A stretch of 64,000 nucleotides of DNA, taken from positions 1-64,000 of the forward strand of contig JAFEDT010000003.1 in assembly GCA_018241445.1 (NCBI GenBank), read 5' to 3'. The stretch comes from Pseudomonadota bacterium (GTDB taxonomy: Bacteria > Pseudomonadota > Gammaproteobacteria > Steroidobacterales > Steroidobacteraceae). Under the pieces are notes generated by a model. The model searched no databases. It saw only the letters and a program-made list of their open reading frames with translations, and was not told the origin of the DNA. This document shows positions 1-9,303 of this stretch, piece after piece. The position numbers were made by a program, and so were the translations under genes. Position 1 is the stretch's first letter; every line of letters starts with the position of its first letter.

Positions 1-125
1 CCGGCCGGAGCCGGCGTTCAAATCGGCAATCCTGCCGATTTAGTACTCGGCCCATCCATGGGCCTCGCCCCTGCGGGGCCGCCGGCCGGAGCCGGCGTTC
101 AAATCGGCAATCCTGCCGATTTAGT
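1..125. repeat. Duplicated 44-bp hairpin element (copies at 1-44 and 82-125)
   Basis: A 44-base segment occurs twice as an exact direct repeat, 81 bases apart. Each copy holds a perfect 8-bp inverted repeat with a 4-base loop (21-28/33-40 and 102-109/114-121) next to a GC-rich imperfect palindrome. The second copy overlaps the stop codon of the leftward regulator gene, so in that direction the hairpin begins at the stop and may act as a transcript end. There is no T-tract, so it is not a classical Rho-independent terminator. The first copy runs to the window edge and further copies may lie outside. Confidence 0.7.
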
Positions 126-1173
126 CCGATGGGCCCGCGGCCACCGGGCCCGCGGCAGCCTGGGTCGCGGATCGACTGCGCTCGGCGCTGGGCGGACAGC
201 CGAACTGTGCCCGGTAGCAGCGCGAGAAGTGCGGCGGCGACTGGAAGCCGCACGCGGTGGTGATGTCGATGATCGGCATCGAGGTCTGCAGCAGCAGTTC
301 GCGTGCGCGCTTCAGGCGCATCTGCAGGTAGTAGCGCTTGGGCACGCAGCCCAGGTGTCGCTTGAACAGGCGCTCGATCTGTCGGCGCGACAGGGAGCTG
401 CGCGCGGCGATGTCATCCAGCGACAGGGGCTTCTCGATGTTGGCTTCCATCAGCTGCGCCACGTGGATCAGGCTCTCGTGGCTGGCGCCGATCTGGGCGC
501 GCAACGGCACATACTGCCGATCGCGGTCGTTACGCACCCGGTCGACGATGAACTGTTCGGAAATCAGCTGCGACACCCGCGCACCAAGCCGGCTTTCGAT
601 CAGGTGCAGCATCAGGTCCAGCGGCGCCACACCGCCGGAGCAAGTGAAGCGGTCGCGGTCGATGGTAAACAGCTGGTCGCTGAGGTTGATGCGCGGAAAC
701 TCCTCGCGCAGGGCCGAGAGGTTCTCCCAGTGGATGGTGGCGCGGTAGCGGTCCAGCAGGCCTGCTTTCGCGAGCGCATAACCCCCGGTGCACAACGCAC
801 CGAGCGGCACCCGCCGCTCGGCCAGGCGACGCAGCGTGGCGAGCAGTTTCGGTGACACGGACTCGCGCACCGAGATACCACCGCAGACAAAGAGGATGTC
901 GACCTTCGCGATCTGACCGAGCGGCAGGGTGGGAGAGAGCTGCAGGCCGTTGCTCGCGGTTACCGCGTCGCCGTCCAGGCTGAAAATCGACCAGTCATAC
1001 ACCGTCTGTCCCGTGACGGTGTTGGCCATGCGCAGGGTCTCGACCGCGTTGGACAGCGCGATCATCGAGTAGCGCGGCAGGGTCAGGAACCCGTAGGTAC
1101 TGCGGGGCAGTGGCACGTGACGGATTTTACCCGGAGCCTTGCCTGAATGCGACAGGGCGCTGCAGGCGGGCAC
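121..1173 (-). CDS. GlxA-type AraC-family transcriptional regulator, GbdR/CdhR-like
   Basis: A 350-residue activator. Residues about 20-190 form a DJ-1/PfpI-like ligand domain (starting PRYSMIALSNAVETLRMAN, with a GALCTGG nucleophile-elbow-like turn). Residues about 230-330 carry the double helix-turn-helix of AraC regulators (SLDDIAARSSLSRRQIERLF and DITTACGFQSPPHFSR). GbdR and CdhR of pseudomonads share this architecture and control glycine betaine, dimethylglycine and carnitine catabolism. The sarcosine oxidase and bet genes nearby make that role likely here, but the ligand is inferred. It diverges from the NCS1 permease at 1462. A GTG at 1116 is an alternative start that would remove a poorly conserved N-terminus. 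Confidence 0.85.
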   Translation of the reverse strand: MPACSALSHSGKAPGKIRHVPLPRSTYGFLTLPRYSMIALSNAVETLRMANTVTGQTVYDWSIFSLDGDAVTASNGLQLSPTLPLGQIAKVDILFVCGGISVRESVSPKLLATLRRLAERRVPLGALCTGGYALAKAGLLDRYRATIHWENLSALREEFPRINLSDQLFTIDRDRFTCSGGVAPLDLMLHLIESRLGARVSQLISEQFIVDRVRNDRDRQYVPLRAQIGASHESLIHVAQLMEANIEKPLSLDDIAARSSLSRRQIERLFKRHLGCVPKRYYLQMRLKRARELLLQTSMPIIDITTACGFQSPPHFSRCYRAQFGCPPSAERSRSATQAAAGPVAAGPSD

Positions 1174-1260
1174 CCGACCCCCCCGGAAGCCCGGCTGTCC
1201 GACTCCCCAGGATAAAGACTCGCAAATCCCTTGAATGGCCGCGGTAGTAAGAATTCCGAC

Positions 1261-1300
1261 TTCTTGCTACTCCTTGCTACTTCTTCCTACTTCTTCCTAC
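1261..1300. repeat. Four tandem 10-bp repeats in the divergent promoter region
   Basis: Four imperfect copies of a ten-base unit (TTCTTGCTAC, TCCTTGCTAC, TTCTTCCTAC, TTCTTCCTAC) stand head to tail. They lie in the 288-base gap between the leftward AraC regulator and the rightward NCS1 permease. The ten-base period is about one helical turn, so the copies would face the same side of the DNA. They could be activator sites or a simple-sequence repeat. No other gene is visible in this gap. Confidence 0.6.
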
Positions 1301-1461
1301 CGCAGCCGTTCCCGGTCCGGAACACTGCTCGTCGCCGCGACCCCGCCGCGATCCCATCGGGCCCCGCCACGAGCCCGCCACGAGCCGCGCGAAACCTCGC
1401 CAGGCTGCCGGGTGCTACGCTAGAGCCAATGGTTGCCGTGCGGTGCGGCACGGCAGCACTC

Positions 1462-2868
1462 ATGGCTCTATCGATCGAATCGCGCTCCATCGACTACGTT
1501 CCCCTGTCCGAGCGCCACGGCAAGGTCTGGCACCTGTGGCCAGTATGGTTCTCCGGGGATGCGAATCTGGCCACGGTGGCGGCGGGGGTGCGGGGCATTG
1601 TCCTCGGCGGCAACCTGCTATGGACCGCCGTGGCGGTGATCCTGGGCTGCGCGCTCGGCACCTTCTTCATGGCCTTCCATTCCACGCAGGGGCCGCAGCT
1701 CGGGCTGCCGCAGATGATCCAGTCGCGGCCGCAGTTCGGTTACACGGGGGCGCTGCTGGTGTGGGGCGTCGCGCTGGTTTCCTACATCGGCTACAACGCC
1801 TTCAACCAGGTGCTCGCCGCGCAGGCGATACATCAGCTCCTGCCGGCGGTTTCCGCCACCTCGCCAGCGGCCATCGTACTGTTCGCGCTGGCGGCGGCGG
1901 CAGTGGCGGCCATCGGCTACGACAAGATCCACCTGTCGCAGCGTGTTTTCGCCCACCTGATGGTGGCGGTCCTCGCGGTGTTCACCGTCTGGGCCCTGCT
2001 GTTCCTGCCGTTGCCGGCGGCGCAACTCGACCCGGCGGGTTTCCGCGGTGTGCCCTTCCTGGCGCAGCTGTTTGCGGCCGCGTCCTACCAGCTCAGCTGG
2101 TCCATCTACGTGTCGGACTACTCGCGCTACCTGCCGCGCGATGTCGGCGTGCGCGCGTCCTTCTGGTGGACCTATGCGGGCGCCTTCATCGGCGGGACCT
2201 GGATGATGCTGGTCGGCAGCGTGGCGGCTGCCTGCGCGCCAAAGCTGGGGGTAGCAGCCGCCGTCCAGGCGGTCGCCGATACGCTGTATCCAGGCTTCGG
2301 GACGGTGCTGCTGGTCGGGGCGGTGCTGGGGCTGGCGGCGATCACGACGCTGAACTTCTACGGCGCCTCCCTCACGCTGTTGTCGGTGGCGGACACCGTG
2401 AAACCCCTGCGCAGCAGTGTGGCCAAGCGGCTGGCCAGCCTGGGCGTCGCCCTGGTGGCCAGCACGGCGATCGCACTCGGCTCCTCCAGCAGTTTCGCCA
2501 GCCGCTTCGCCGACCTGCTGGCGGTGCTGCTGTACCTGTTCACGCCCTGGACGGCAATCAACCTGGTGGACTTCTACGTGGTGCGCAGGGGGCACTACTC
2601 GATTCGCGAGATTTTCAACCCTGACGGGATGTATGGACGCTGGAACTGGCGCGGCCTCACCGCCTACTTCATCGGTTTCGTGGCGATGATCCCGTTCTTC
2701 GCCACCGGCTTGTGGCAGGGGCCGGTGGCGCGGGCGCTGGGCGGCGCCGACATCGCCATGCTGATCGGCCTGCCGGTGTCGGCCGCGGTATACCTGTGGT
2801 CGTACCGGGGCTTCGACCTGGCGGCCGAACAGAGGCGCGTCGAGGCGGCGGATGCAGGACTGGACTGA
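1462..2868 (+). CDS. NCS1 family permease (cytosine/purine/hydantoin type)
   Basis: A 468-residue integral membrane protein with about 12 hydrophobic segments. The N-terminal stretch ending in WPVWFSGDANLATVAAG is typical of nucleobase:cation symporter-1 carriers, as is the later NLVDFYVVRRGHY loop. The family imports cytosine, purines, allantoin, hydantoins or related compounds with H+ or Na+. The ATG at 1462 is chosen because the family motif follows it directly; an in-frame ATG at 1429 is possible, while the longer upstream frame is low-complexity and unlikely. It is divergent from a GbdR-like regulator and lies beside amine-catabolism genes, so the substrate could be a nitrogen compound of that pathway. 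The substrate is not predictable from sequence alone. Confidence 0.85.
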   Translation: MALSIESRSIDYVPLSERHGKVWHLWPVWFSGDANLATVAAGVRGIVLGGNLLWTAVAVILGCALGTFFMAFHSTQGPQLGLPQMIQSRPQFGYTGALLVWGVALVSYIGYNAFNQVLAAQAIHQLLPAVSATSPAAIVLFALAAAAVAAIGYDKIHLSQRVFAHLMVAVLAVFTVWALLFLPLPAAQLDPAGFRGVPFLAQLFAAASYQLSWSIYVSDYSRYLPRDVGVRASFWWTYAGAFIGGTWMMLVGSVAAACAPKLGVAAAVQAVADTLYPGFGTVLLVGAVLGLAAITTLNFYGASLTLLSVADTVKPLRSSVAKRLASLGVALVASTAIALGSSSSFASRFADLLAVLLYLFTPWTAINLVDFYVVRRGHYSIREIFNPDGMYGRWNWRGLTAYFIGFVAMIPFFATGLWQGPVARALGGADIAMLIGLPVSAAVYLWSYRGFDLAAEQRRVEAADAGLD

Positions 2869-2878
2869 GGGCCGGTCC

Positions 2879-5338
2879 TCAGGCCTTCAGCGCCAGGTTC
2901 TCCGGGTCGTAGGGCGACTCCGCGACCACAGTGGCCGTGCGCCGCTCCCCCAGGATCTGGATCGACAGCGGCGTGCCGACCTTATCGCAGCCGCTCTTGA
3001 CGTAGCCGATCGCGAGGCTCTTTTTGACGTGGTGCCCGTAGTACCCGGACGTCGCGCGCCCGATCATCTGTCCGTTCCCATCGAACAGCGGCTCGTTCCC
3101 GAGTGCATCGGCGTCTGTGACACCGTGCACTTCCAGGGTGACGAAGCGGTTGGGGACCCCCGCCTCGAGCTGCCGTGCGAGCGCGGCCTTGCCGATGAAG
3201 TCACCCTTGTTCATGCGCACGAAACGATCGAGGCTGGTCTCGAAAGGCGTGTAGTCGGGCGTCATGTCGCTGCCCCACATGCGGTAGGACTTCTCCATGC
3301 GCAGGGATTCCATGGCGCGCATGCCGACCATGCCGATGCCGTGCGGCTTGCCGGCCTCGAACAGCGCATCGAACAGGCCGTGGGCGTACTCGACGGGGAA
3401 GTGCAGCTCCCAGCCCAGCGAACCGACGAAATTGACCCGCAGCGCGTAGACATCCACTGCCAGCGCCGCCTCGATGGTCTGCGCCGTGAGCCACGGGAAG
3501 GAGGTGTTGTCGAGGGGCGTATCGGTGAGCTGCGCGAGCACGTCGCGTGATTTCGGGCCGGCCAGCACGAAGCAGCCGCGGCTGCCGGTGATGTTGCGCA
3601 GGGCGACGGAACCATCGCGCGGCAGTGTCTTGACCAGGTAGTCGCCGTCGTAGCGCTCCGCGGCGCCGGCGGAGACGACATAGAAGTGCTGCTCGGCGAC
3701 CTTGGTGATGGTGAACTCGGAGCGGATGCCGCCGCGGCGGGTGAGCGCATGACACAGCGCCATGCGCCCGATCTTTGCGGGCACCTTGTTCGCCACCAGG
3801 GAATCCAGCCAGGCTTGCGCGCCAGGACCGGTGACTTCGTGCTTGGTGAAGGGCGTCAGGTCGATGACCCCGACCTGCTCGCGCATCAGGCGCACTTCGT
3901 TGCCGATATGCGCAAAGTAATTGCTGCGGCGGAAGCTCCAGTGGTCGCGCCGCTCCACGCCCGGCGGCGCGAACCAGTTGGCGCGTTCCCAGCCGTAGCG
4001 CTGGCCCCACACCGCGCCGCGCGCATCGAGCTTGTCGTACACCGGGCTGGTCTTGGCGGGGCGGGCGTCCTCGCGTTCCTCATCCGGGTAGTGGATGGTG
4101 AACACGTTGCGGTACGTTTCCTCGTTCTTTTTCACCACGTAGCGCTTGCCCGTGTAGGGACCGAAACGCCGCGGGTCGACCGCCAGCATGTCGATGCCGG
4201 GCTCGCCGTCGGTGATCCATTCTGCGAGCTGCCACCCCGAGCCGCCGGCGGCGGTGATGCCGAAGCTGTGGCCCTCGTTGAGCCACACGTTGCGCACATC
4301 CCAGGCCGGCCCGATGAGGGGGCTGCCATCGGGCGTGTAGGAAATCGGCCCGTTGACGATATCCTTGATGCCGCAGTGTTCCAGCGCCGGCACGCGCCGG
4401 GTCGCGGCCTCGACATACGGCACCAGCCGCTCCAGGTCGCCGGGGAACAGGCTGCGGCCGAACCAGTCCGGCACGCCGTCGGCAAAGCGCGCCGGCGCTC
4501 CCTTTTCGTACGGCCCCAGGATCCATCCCATGCGCTCCTCGCGCAGGTAGTAGGACTGGTCGGACTCGCGCAGCACAGCGAGCTCGCGGCCGCCGCCCTG
4601 GCGCCAGGCCTTCAGCTCCGGCGACTCGTCGTAGACGATGTACTGGTGTTCGACCGGGATGGCGGGCACGTTCAGGCCCAGCAGCCGGCCGGTCTGGCGC
4701 GCGTAGTTTCCCGTGGACAGCACCAGGTGTTCGGCGATGATGTCGCCCTTGGTGGTGCTTACGCGCCACTCGCCGCTCGCGGTTTGCCCGATGGCCGTGG
4801 CCTCGGTGTGCTCGTAGATCTCCGCGCCGGCGCTGCGCGCGCCCTTGCGCAGGGCCATGGTCAGGTCGGCTGGCGCGATGTGCCCATCGTCGGGGTGATA
4901 CAGCGCACCGATGATCGCGGGTGTGTCAGCGCTGCCACCCAGCTCCGCCAGCGGCCACAGTTCTTTTACGCGCTTCGGGGTGATGATCTCGAAGGGCACG
5001 CCGATGGTGTTGGCGGTGCCGCAATACTTCTGGTACTCGTCCATGCGGTCGCGGCAGGTGGCCAGACGCAGGTTGCCGGTGACGTGGAAGCTCACGTCCT
5101 GGCCGGTCTCGGCGGGCAGCCGCTTGTACAGGTCGACCGAGTACTTGTGGAGCTGACCCACCGTGTAGCTCATGTTGAACAGCGGCAGGAGACCTGCGGC
5201 ATGCCAGGTGGAACCGGCGGTGAGTTCGGTGCGCTCGATCAGGGCGACGTCGCTCCAGCCTTTCTTCGCCAGGTGGTACAGCGTGCTCACGCCGACCACG
5301 CCACCGCCGATGACCAGCACCCGCACATGCGTCTTCAC
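2879..5338 (-). CDS. Dimethylglycine/sarcosine dehydrogenase-like FAD enzyme with GcvT domain
   Basis: An 819-residue single-chain flavoprotein. It has an N-terminal FAD-binding DAO domain (VLVIGGGVVGVSTLYHLAKK from residue 7), a central FAO_M region, and C-terminal GcvT folate-binding domains from about residue 430. The STWHAAGLLP motif contains His46, the position of covalent FAD attachment in mitochondrial DMGDH and SARDH. Such enzymes N-demethylate methylated glycines and pass formaldehyde to tetrahydrofolate. Sarcosine oxidase is encoded just upstream, so dimethylglycine is the likelier substrate. The start is GTG at 5338, seven bases after the soxG stop and preceded by GGAG; the longer frame overlaps soxG. 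Probably the last gene of the sox operon. Confidence 0.88.
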   Translation of the reverse strand: MKTHVRVLVIGGGVVGVSTLYHLAKKGWSDVALIERTELTAGSTWHAAGLLPLFNMSYTVGQLHKYSVDLYKRLPAETGQDVSFHVTGNLRLATCRDRMDEYQKYCGTANTIGVPFEIITPKRVKELWPLAELGGSADTPAIIGALYHPDDGHIAPADLTMALRKGARSAGAEIYEHTEATAIGQTASGEWRVSTTKGDIIAEHLVLSTGNYARQTGRLLGLNVPAIPVEHQYIVYDESPELKAWRQGGGRELAVLRESDQSYYLREERMGWILGPYEKGAPARFADGVPDWFGRSLFPGDLERLVPYVEAATRRVPALEHCGIKDIVNGPISYTPDGSPLIGPAWDVRNVWLNEGHSFGITAAGGSGWQLAEWITDGEPGIDMLAVDPRRFGPYTGKRYVVKKNEETYRNVFTIHYPDEEREDARPAKTSPVYDKLDARGAVWGQRYGWERANWFAPPGVERRDHWSFRRSNYFAHIGNEVRLMREQVGVIDLTPFTKHEVTGPGAQAWLDSLVANKVPAKIGRMALCHALTRRGGIRSEFTITKVAEQHFYVVSAGAAERYDGDYLVKTLPRDGSVALRNITGSRGCFVLAGPKSRDVLAQLTDTPLDNTSFPWLTAQTIEAALAVDVYALRVNFVGSLGWELHFPVEYAHGLFDALFEAGKPHGIGMVGMRAMESLRMEKSYRMWGSDMTPDYTPFETSLDRFVRMNKGDFIGKAALARQLEAGVPNRFVTLEVHGVTDADALGNEPLFDGNGQMIGRATSGYYGHHVKKSLAIGYVKSGCDKVGTPLSIQILGERRTATVVAESPYDPENLALKA

Positions 5339-5345
5339 TTGTTTG

Positions 5346-5921
5346 CTACTCCGTAAGGCCGCGGGTCGCCTCGGCGAGCCACGCGGAAACATAGGCGGCG
5401 AACGAACGCCACACCTCGACATGAAAGGTACCCGGCTGCGTACGCCACAGGATGATTTCCGCCTTCGCCAGCACGGTACGTGTGCACATACCGACCGGAA
5501 AGGCCTCCGGGTCCAGGTCCAGCGGGCAGCCGCCGCTGTTCAGCAGCAATGCGCTGTCGCTGCCGCTGACTTCAAGGGCGACCTGGCGGTGACTGACATC
5601 CACCAGCGAGTGTGGCAGCGCCGCGAGCACCTGGCGCAGGGCTGCCTCGGGATCGCCGGGCTGCGCCCCGTCGTCCTCGGCCAGCAACAGCCATTCGTCC
5701 GGCCCCAGCCACAGCGCGGCACGCGATCCGTCCTCATTGACTGCACTGCGGCAGGCGGTGCGCGGCGCAGCCACCCCAAAAGCCGCCTGGATGGCATCGG
5801 CAACCGCCGGCCCGCCGCGCAGCGTCCAGCGCCGCAGTGGCCGCAGAGTGCGCAGCAGGCGGCTCGCCTCGATCCGCACGGGCGTGCGCGCCAGGATGGG
5901 TTGCAGGGATCCATCAGCCAT
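5346..5921 (-). CDS. soxG: Sarcosine oxidase gamma subunit
   Basis: A 191-residue protein matching the small gamma subunit of heterotetrameric sarcosine oxidase (C-terminal part with FHVEVWRSFAAYVSAWLAEA). The subunit structurally resembles the C-terminal half of the folate-binding domain of the alpha subunit and is needed for assembly. The ATG at 5921 is chosen because it overlaps the end of soxA by eight bases, which implies translational coupling; an upstream in-frame start at 5945 would lie deeper inside soxA. Gene order B-D-A-G is the standard one. Gamma subunits diverge strongly, so the assignment leans on position as well as sequence. Confidence 0.88.
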   Translation of the reverse strand: MADGSLQPILARTPVRIEASRLLRTLRPLRRWTLRGGPAVADAIQAAFGVAAPRTACRSAVNEDGSRAALWLGPDEWLLLAEDDGAQPGDPEAALRQVLAALPHSLVDVSHRQVALEVSGSDSALLLNSGGCPLDLDPEAFPVGMCTRTVLAKAEIILWRTQPGTFHVEVWRSFAAYVSAWLAEATRGLTE

Positions 5922-8900
5922 TGAGGCGGGCCCCCGTCGGGTCATAGAACACGGTGCCGGTCACTTCGACTTCGACGTCGCCGCGCGCACCCGCAACGTA
6001 CAGAGTCTTGCCCATGCGGTCCCGGCCGCCGGCCACCAGCGCCAGTGCGATCGGGTGGCCCAGCACGGCGCTGTGGTAGGAGGAGGTCACGTGGCCCAGT
6101 GGGCGTGTTGGCGGCCGTGCTCCTGCACGTTCCATGACCTGCGCGCCTTCCTCCAGCACCACCGCCGGGTCGCGGGTGCGCAGGCCGACGAGCTGGCGGC
6201 GGTGTGGCGCGACCAGGGCGGCGCGCGACAGCGAACGCTTGCCGACGAAGTCAGGCTTGTTCTTTCCGATGGCCCAGGACAGGCCCGCATCGTCCGGGGT
6301 GACGGTGCCGTCCGTGTCCTGACCGACGATGACATAACCCTTTTCCGCCCGCAGCACGTGCATGGTCTCGGTGCCGTAGGCCGTGATCCCGTGCGGTTGC
6401 CCGCTGGCGTGGATGGCCTGCAGCACCGCCGGGCCGTAATCGGCGGGCACGTTGACCTCGAAGCCCAGTTCCCCGGTGAAGCTGACACGGAACAGCCGCA
6501 TCGGCACGCCACAGATACTGCCGGTGACCGCGCTCATGTGCGGCAGGACTGCGGCACCGAGATCCATATCGACCAGCGGCGCCAGCACCTCGCGCGCCTT
6601 CGGACCCTGCACGGCAATCACGGCCCACTGCTCGGTGGTGGAGGTGAGCCACACCGACAGCTGCGGCCACTCGGTCTGCAGGTAGTCCTCCATCAGCGCC
6701 AGCACCCGCGGGGCACCGCCGGTGGTGGTGGTGACGTGGAACACGTCCGGCGCCATGCGCGCCACCACGCCATCGTCGTAGACGTAACCGTCGTCGCGCA
6801 GCAGGATGCCGTAGCGGCAGCGGCCGGCCGCGAGGCTGCTCCAGTTGTTGACGTACAGGCGGTTCATGAATTCCACCGCGTCGCGGCCGACAACCTCGAT
6901 TTTTCCCAGCGTCGAGGCGTCGAACAGGCCGCAGCCGGCCCGCACCGCCTTGCACTCGCGCGCCACCGCCGCGTGCATGTCCTCGCCGTCCAGCGGGAAG
7001 TAGCGGGCGCGCTTCCACAGTCCGACATCCTCGAACACCGCGCCCTGGGCGGCCGCCCAGTCGTGCATGGGCGTGGTGCGCACCGGGTCGAACAGCGCGC
7101 CACGCGCGGGCCCCGCGAAACTGCCGAAGCTCACCGGCGTGTAGGGCATGCGGAAGGTCGTGAATCCCACCTCGGGAATTGCCCGGCCCTGGGCGCGCGC
7201 GACCACCGCCAGCGCGTTCAGGTTCGAGGTCTTGCCCTGGTCCGTCGCCATGCCGGTGGTGGTGTAGCGCTTGATGTGCTCGATGGAGCGGAAGCCCTCG
7301 CGCATGGCCAGCGCCAGGTCTTTCACCGTCACGTCGTTCTGCCAGTCGACGAAGGCGCGGCCACGCGCCGTGCCGGCCCGCGGCAGGGCGCCGATGAAGC
7401 CGCCGGCCTGTGGTGTTGCGGCGTGGGCGGCATGGTTGGCGTGTGGCGGCAGGACGGGAGGCGGGGGTGTCGCAGGCGCACGCGGCTGCACGCCGATGCG
7501 TGCCGGATCGAGCGCCGCCTGTGCGGCCGCGGCACCTGCCGCTGCGCCGTCGCTGGCGGCGGCGGCCAGATCGGCAACACCACGGCAGGCGCCAGCGCAG
7601 CGCACCCGTTCCGCCGGCGCGCCGGGCAGGAAGGCCTGCTGCGACTCACTCCACGTCAACTTGCTGCGCGATTGCGAGTACAGGTGGACGCTGGGCGTGA
7701 AGCCGCCGGACATCAGCACCAGGTCGCAGGGATGGGTGACGGAGCTGCCCGCGAGGCCGCTGTGTCGTGCGAGCGTGACGGAGTTGACTCGGCGCCGGCC
7801 GGTGGTGCCGGTCACGGTCGCGTGGGTCAGCACCGGGATGCCGGCGCGCTGTGCCGCGTGCATCCATAGCTGCGTGGCATTGGCGCCGGCGACGCCGGGC
7901 GGCGGATCGCTGATGGCGCGCGTGTCGGCGATGGCGGCCACGAATACGCCAGCGCGTTGCAGCTCGATCGCAGCCTCGTAAGCGGAGTCATCCGCGGTGA
8001 CCAGCACCGCGCGCGTGCCGGGCAGAACACCGTAACGGTTGAGCAAAGTCCGGGCCGCGCCGGCCAGCATCACGCCCGGGCGGTCGTTGCCGGGGAACAC
8101 CAGCGGCCGCTCGATGGCCCCAGTGGCCAGCACCACCTCGCGCGCGCGCACCAGCCACTGCCGTTCGCGCGGCGTGTCCTTGCGGGGCCGCGCGAGATGG
8201 TCGGTCAGGCGCTGGTTGATACCCAGGAGATTGTGGGGGAAAAAGGCGTAGGCGGTCGCCCGCGCCAGCACGGTGACCCGCGGATGTGCCGCGAGGGAAG
8301 CGAGCATTCCCGCCTGCCACGACGGGCCCGGCTGGCCGTCGACGAGCGGTGCATGGCGCGGGTCGTCCGCCAGCAGAGAACCACCCGGCTCGTTCTGTTC
8401 GTCGCACAGCACCACGCGGGCCCCCGCGGTGGCGGCGGCCTGCGCAGCGGCGAGGCCTGCCGGTCCCGCACCCACCACCAGCACGTCGCAGTGGGCATGG
8501 CGCGGCGCGTAGTGATCGGGGTCCGCCAGGGTAGGTGAGCGGCCCAGGCCGGCCGAGGCGCGGATGCGCGGCTCGTATAGCCGATGCCATGCGCTGCGCG
8601 GCCACATGAAGGTCTTGTAGTAGAAACCTGCCGGAATGAACGGCGCGAGGAGGTCATTGACGGCGCCCAGGTCAAAGGCCAGCGACGGCCAGCGGTTCTG
8701 ACTGCAGGCGTCGAGTCCTTCGTACAGTTCCACCTGCGTGGCGCGCAGGTTGGGCGTGATGCGCGCAGCGTCGCGACGCACGGTGACCAGCGCGTTGGGC
8801 TCCTCCACGCCGGCGCCCAGCAGGCCGCGCGGACGGTGGTACTTGAAGGAGCGGCCCAGCAGGTGCACGCCATTGGCCAGCAGCGCCGAGGCGAGGGTGT

Positions 8901-9000
8901 CCCCGGCAAAGCCCGTGTAGCTGCGGCCGTCGAAGCTGAACCGCAGCGGCTGGCTGCGGTCGATTCGTCCGCCCGAGTGGGTGCGCAGTCCCTCGTTCAC
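5914..9000 (-). CDS. soxA: Sarcosine oxidase alpha subunit
   Basis: A 1028-residue large subunit, close to the usual length near 1000. The N-terminus (FDGRSYTGFAGDTLASALLANG) is the ferredoxin-like Fer2_3 domain. A dinucleotide-binding motif VLVVGAGPAGLAAAQAAA follows near residue 175, and the C-terminal about 400 residues form the GcvT/aminomethyltransferase folate domain. In the alpha-beta-gamma-delta complex this subunit carries NAD+ and channels the methylene group from sarcosine to tetrahydrofolate. The start GTG overlaps the soxD stop (GTGA), so translation is probably coupled. Product: glycine plus 5,10-methylene-THF. Confidence 0.95.
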   Translation of the reverse strand: MNEGLRTHSGGRIDRSQPLRFSFDGRSYTGFAGDTLASALLANGVHLLGRSFKYHRPRGLLGAGVEEPNALVTVRRDAARITPNLRATQVELYEGLDACSQNRWPSLAFDLGAVNDLLAPFIPAGFYYKTFMWPRSAWHRLYEPRIRASAGLGRSPTLADPDHYAPRHAHCDVLVVGAGPAGLAAAQAAATAGARVVLCDEQNEPGGSLLADDPRHAPLVDGQPGPSWQAGMLASLAAHPRVTVLARATAYAFFPHNLLGINQRLTDHLARPRKDTPRERQWLVRAREVVLATGAIERPLVFPGNDRPGVMLAGAARTLLNRYGVLPGTRAVLVTADDSAYEAAIELQRAGVFVAAIADTRAISDPPPGVAGANATQLWMHAAQRAGIPVLTHATVTGTTGRRRVNSVTLARHSGLAGSSVTHPCDLVLMSGGFTPSVHLYSQSRSKLTWSESQQAFLPGAPAERVRCAGACRGVADLAAAASDGAAAGAAAAQAALDPARIGVQPRAPATPPPPVLPPHANHAAHAATPQAGGFIGALPRAGTARGRAFVDWQNDVTVKDLALAMREGFRSIEHIKRYTTTGMATDQGKTSNLNALAVVARAQGRAIPEVGFTTFRMPYTPVSFGSFAGPARGALFDPVRTTPMHDWAAAQGAVFEDVGLWKRARYFPLDGEDMHAAVARECKAVRAGCGLFDASTLGKIEVVGRDAVEFMNRLYVNNWSSLAAGRCRYGILLRDDGYVYDDGVVARMAPDVFHVTTTTGGAPRVLALMEDYLQTEWPQLSVWLTSTTEQWAVIAVQGPKAREVLAPLVDMDLGAAVLPHMSAVTGSICGVPMRLFRVSFTGELGFEVNVPADYGPAVLQAIHASGQPHGITAYGTETMHVLRAEKGYVIVGQDTDGTVTPDDAGLSWAIGKNKPDFVGKRSLSRAALVAPHRRQLVGLRTRDPAVVLEEGAQVMERAGARPPTRPLGHVTSSYHSAVLGHPIALALVAGGRDRMGKTLYVAGARGDVEVEVTGTVFYDPTGARLNG

Positions 9001-9284
9001 CGCGCAGCCTCCGGGGCCGGCCGCGGTTCGCCCGCCTTGTAGGTGGCGATGAAATGGTCGGTGGTCGTGTCGCGCAGCGCGTTGAAGAACCGGCCGCAGC
9101 CATGGCTGTGACGCCAGCGCTCAGCGTACACGCCGCGCGTGTTGTCACGCAGGTAGAGGAACTCCGCCCACTGCTGCGCATCGGTGGCGGACGGGTCGGT
9201 CGGGCGCGCCACGTGCGCCTGCCCGCCGTGCACGAACTCCGGCTCCGGGCGCTCGCCGCACCAGGGACAGTTGATCAGCAGCAT
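8997..9284 (-). CDS. soxD: Sarcosine oxidase delta subunit
   Basis: A 95-residue protein of the small zinc-binding delta subunit. The N-terminal CPWCG pair and the C-terminal HGCGRFFNALRDT motif supply the Cys/His zinc ligands conserved in the family. The ATG at 9284 gives the typical start MLLINCPWCG and lies 19 bases after the soxB stop. It overlaps soxA by four bases. The subunit sits against alpha and is structural rather than catalytic. Confidence 0.93.
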   Translation of the reverse strand: MLLINCPWCGERPEPEFVHGGQAHVARPTDPSATDAQQWAEFLYLRDNTRGVYAERWRHSHGCGRFFNALRDTTTDHFIATYKAGEPRPAPEAAR

Positions 9285-9303
9285 GCCGGACTCCCGCGGT
9301 GCA

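Noticed and set aside
3686..5356. 556-residue frame opposite the dimethylglycine dehydrogenase gene
   Set aside because: Antisense shadow of a gene with clear FAD and GcvT motifs; its translation is Arg/Ala/Gly/His-rich without domains.
5737..7869. 710-residue frame opposite soxA/soxG
   Set aside because: GC-driven shadow frame; no recognisable domain and it conflicts with the soxBDAG genes.
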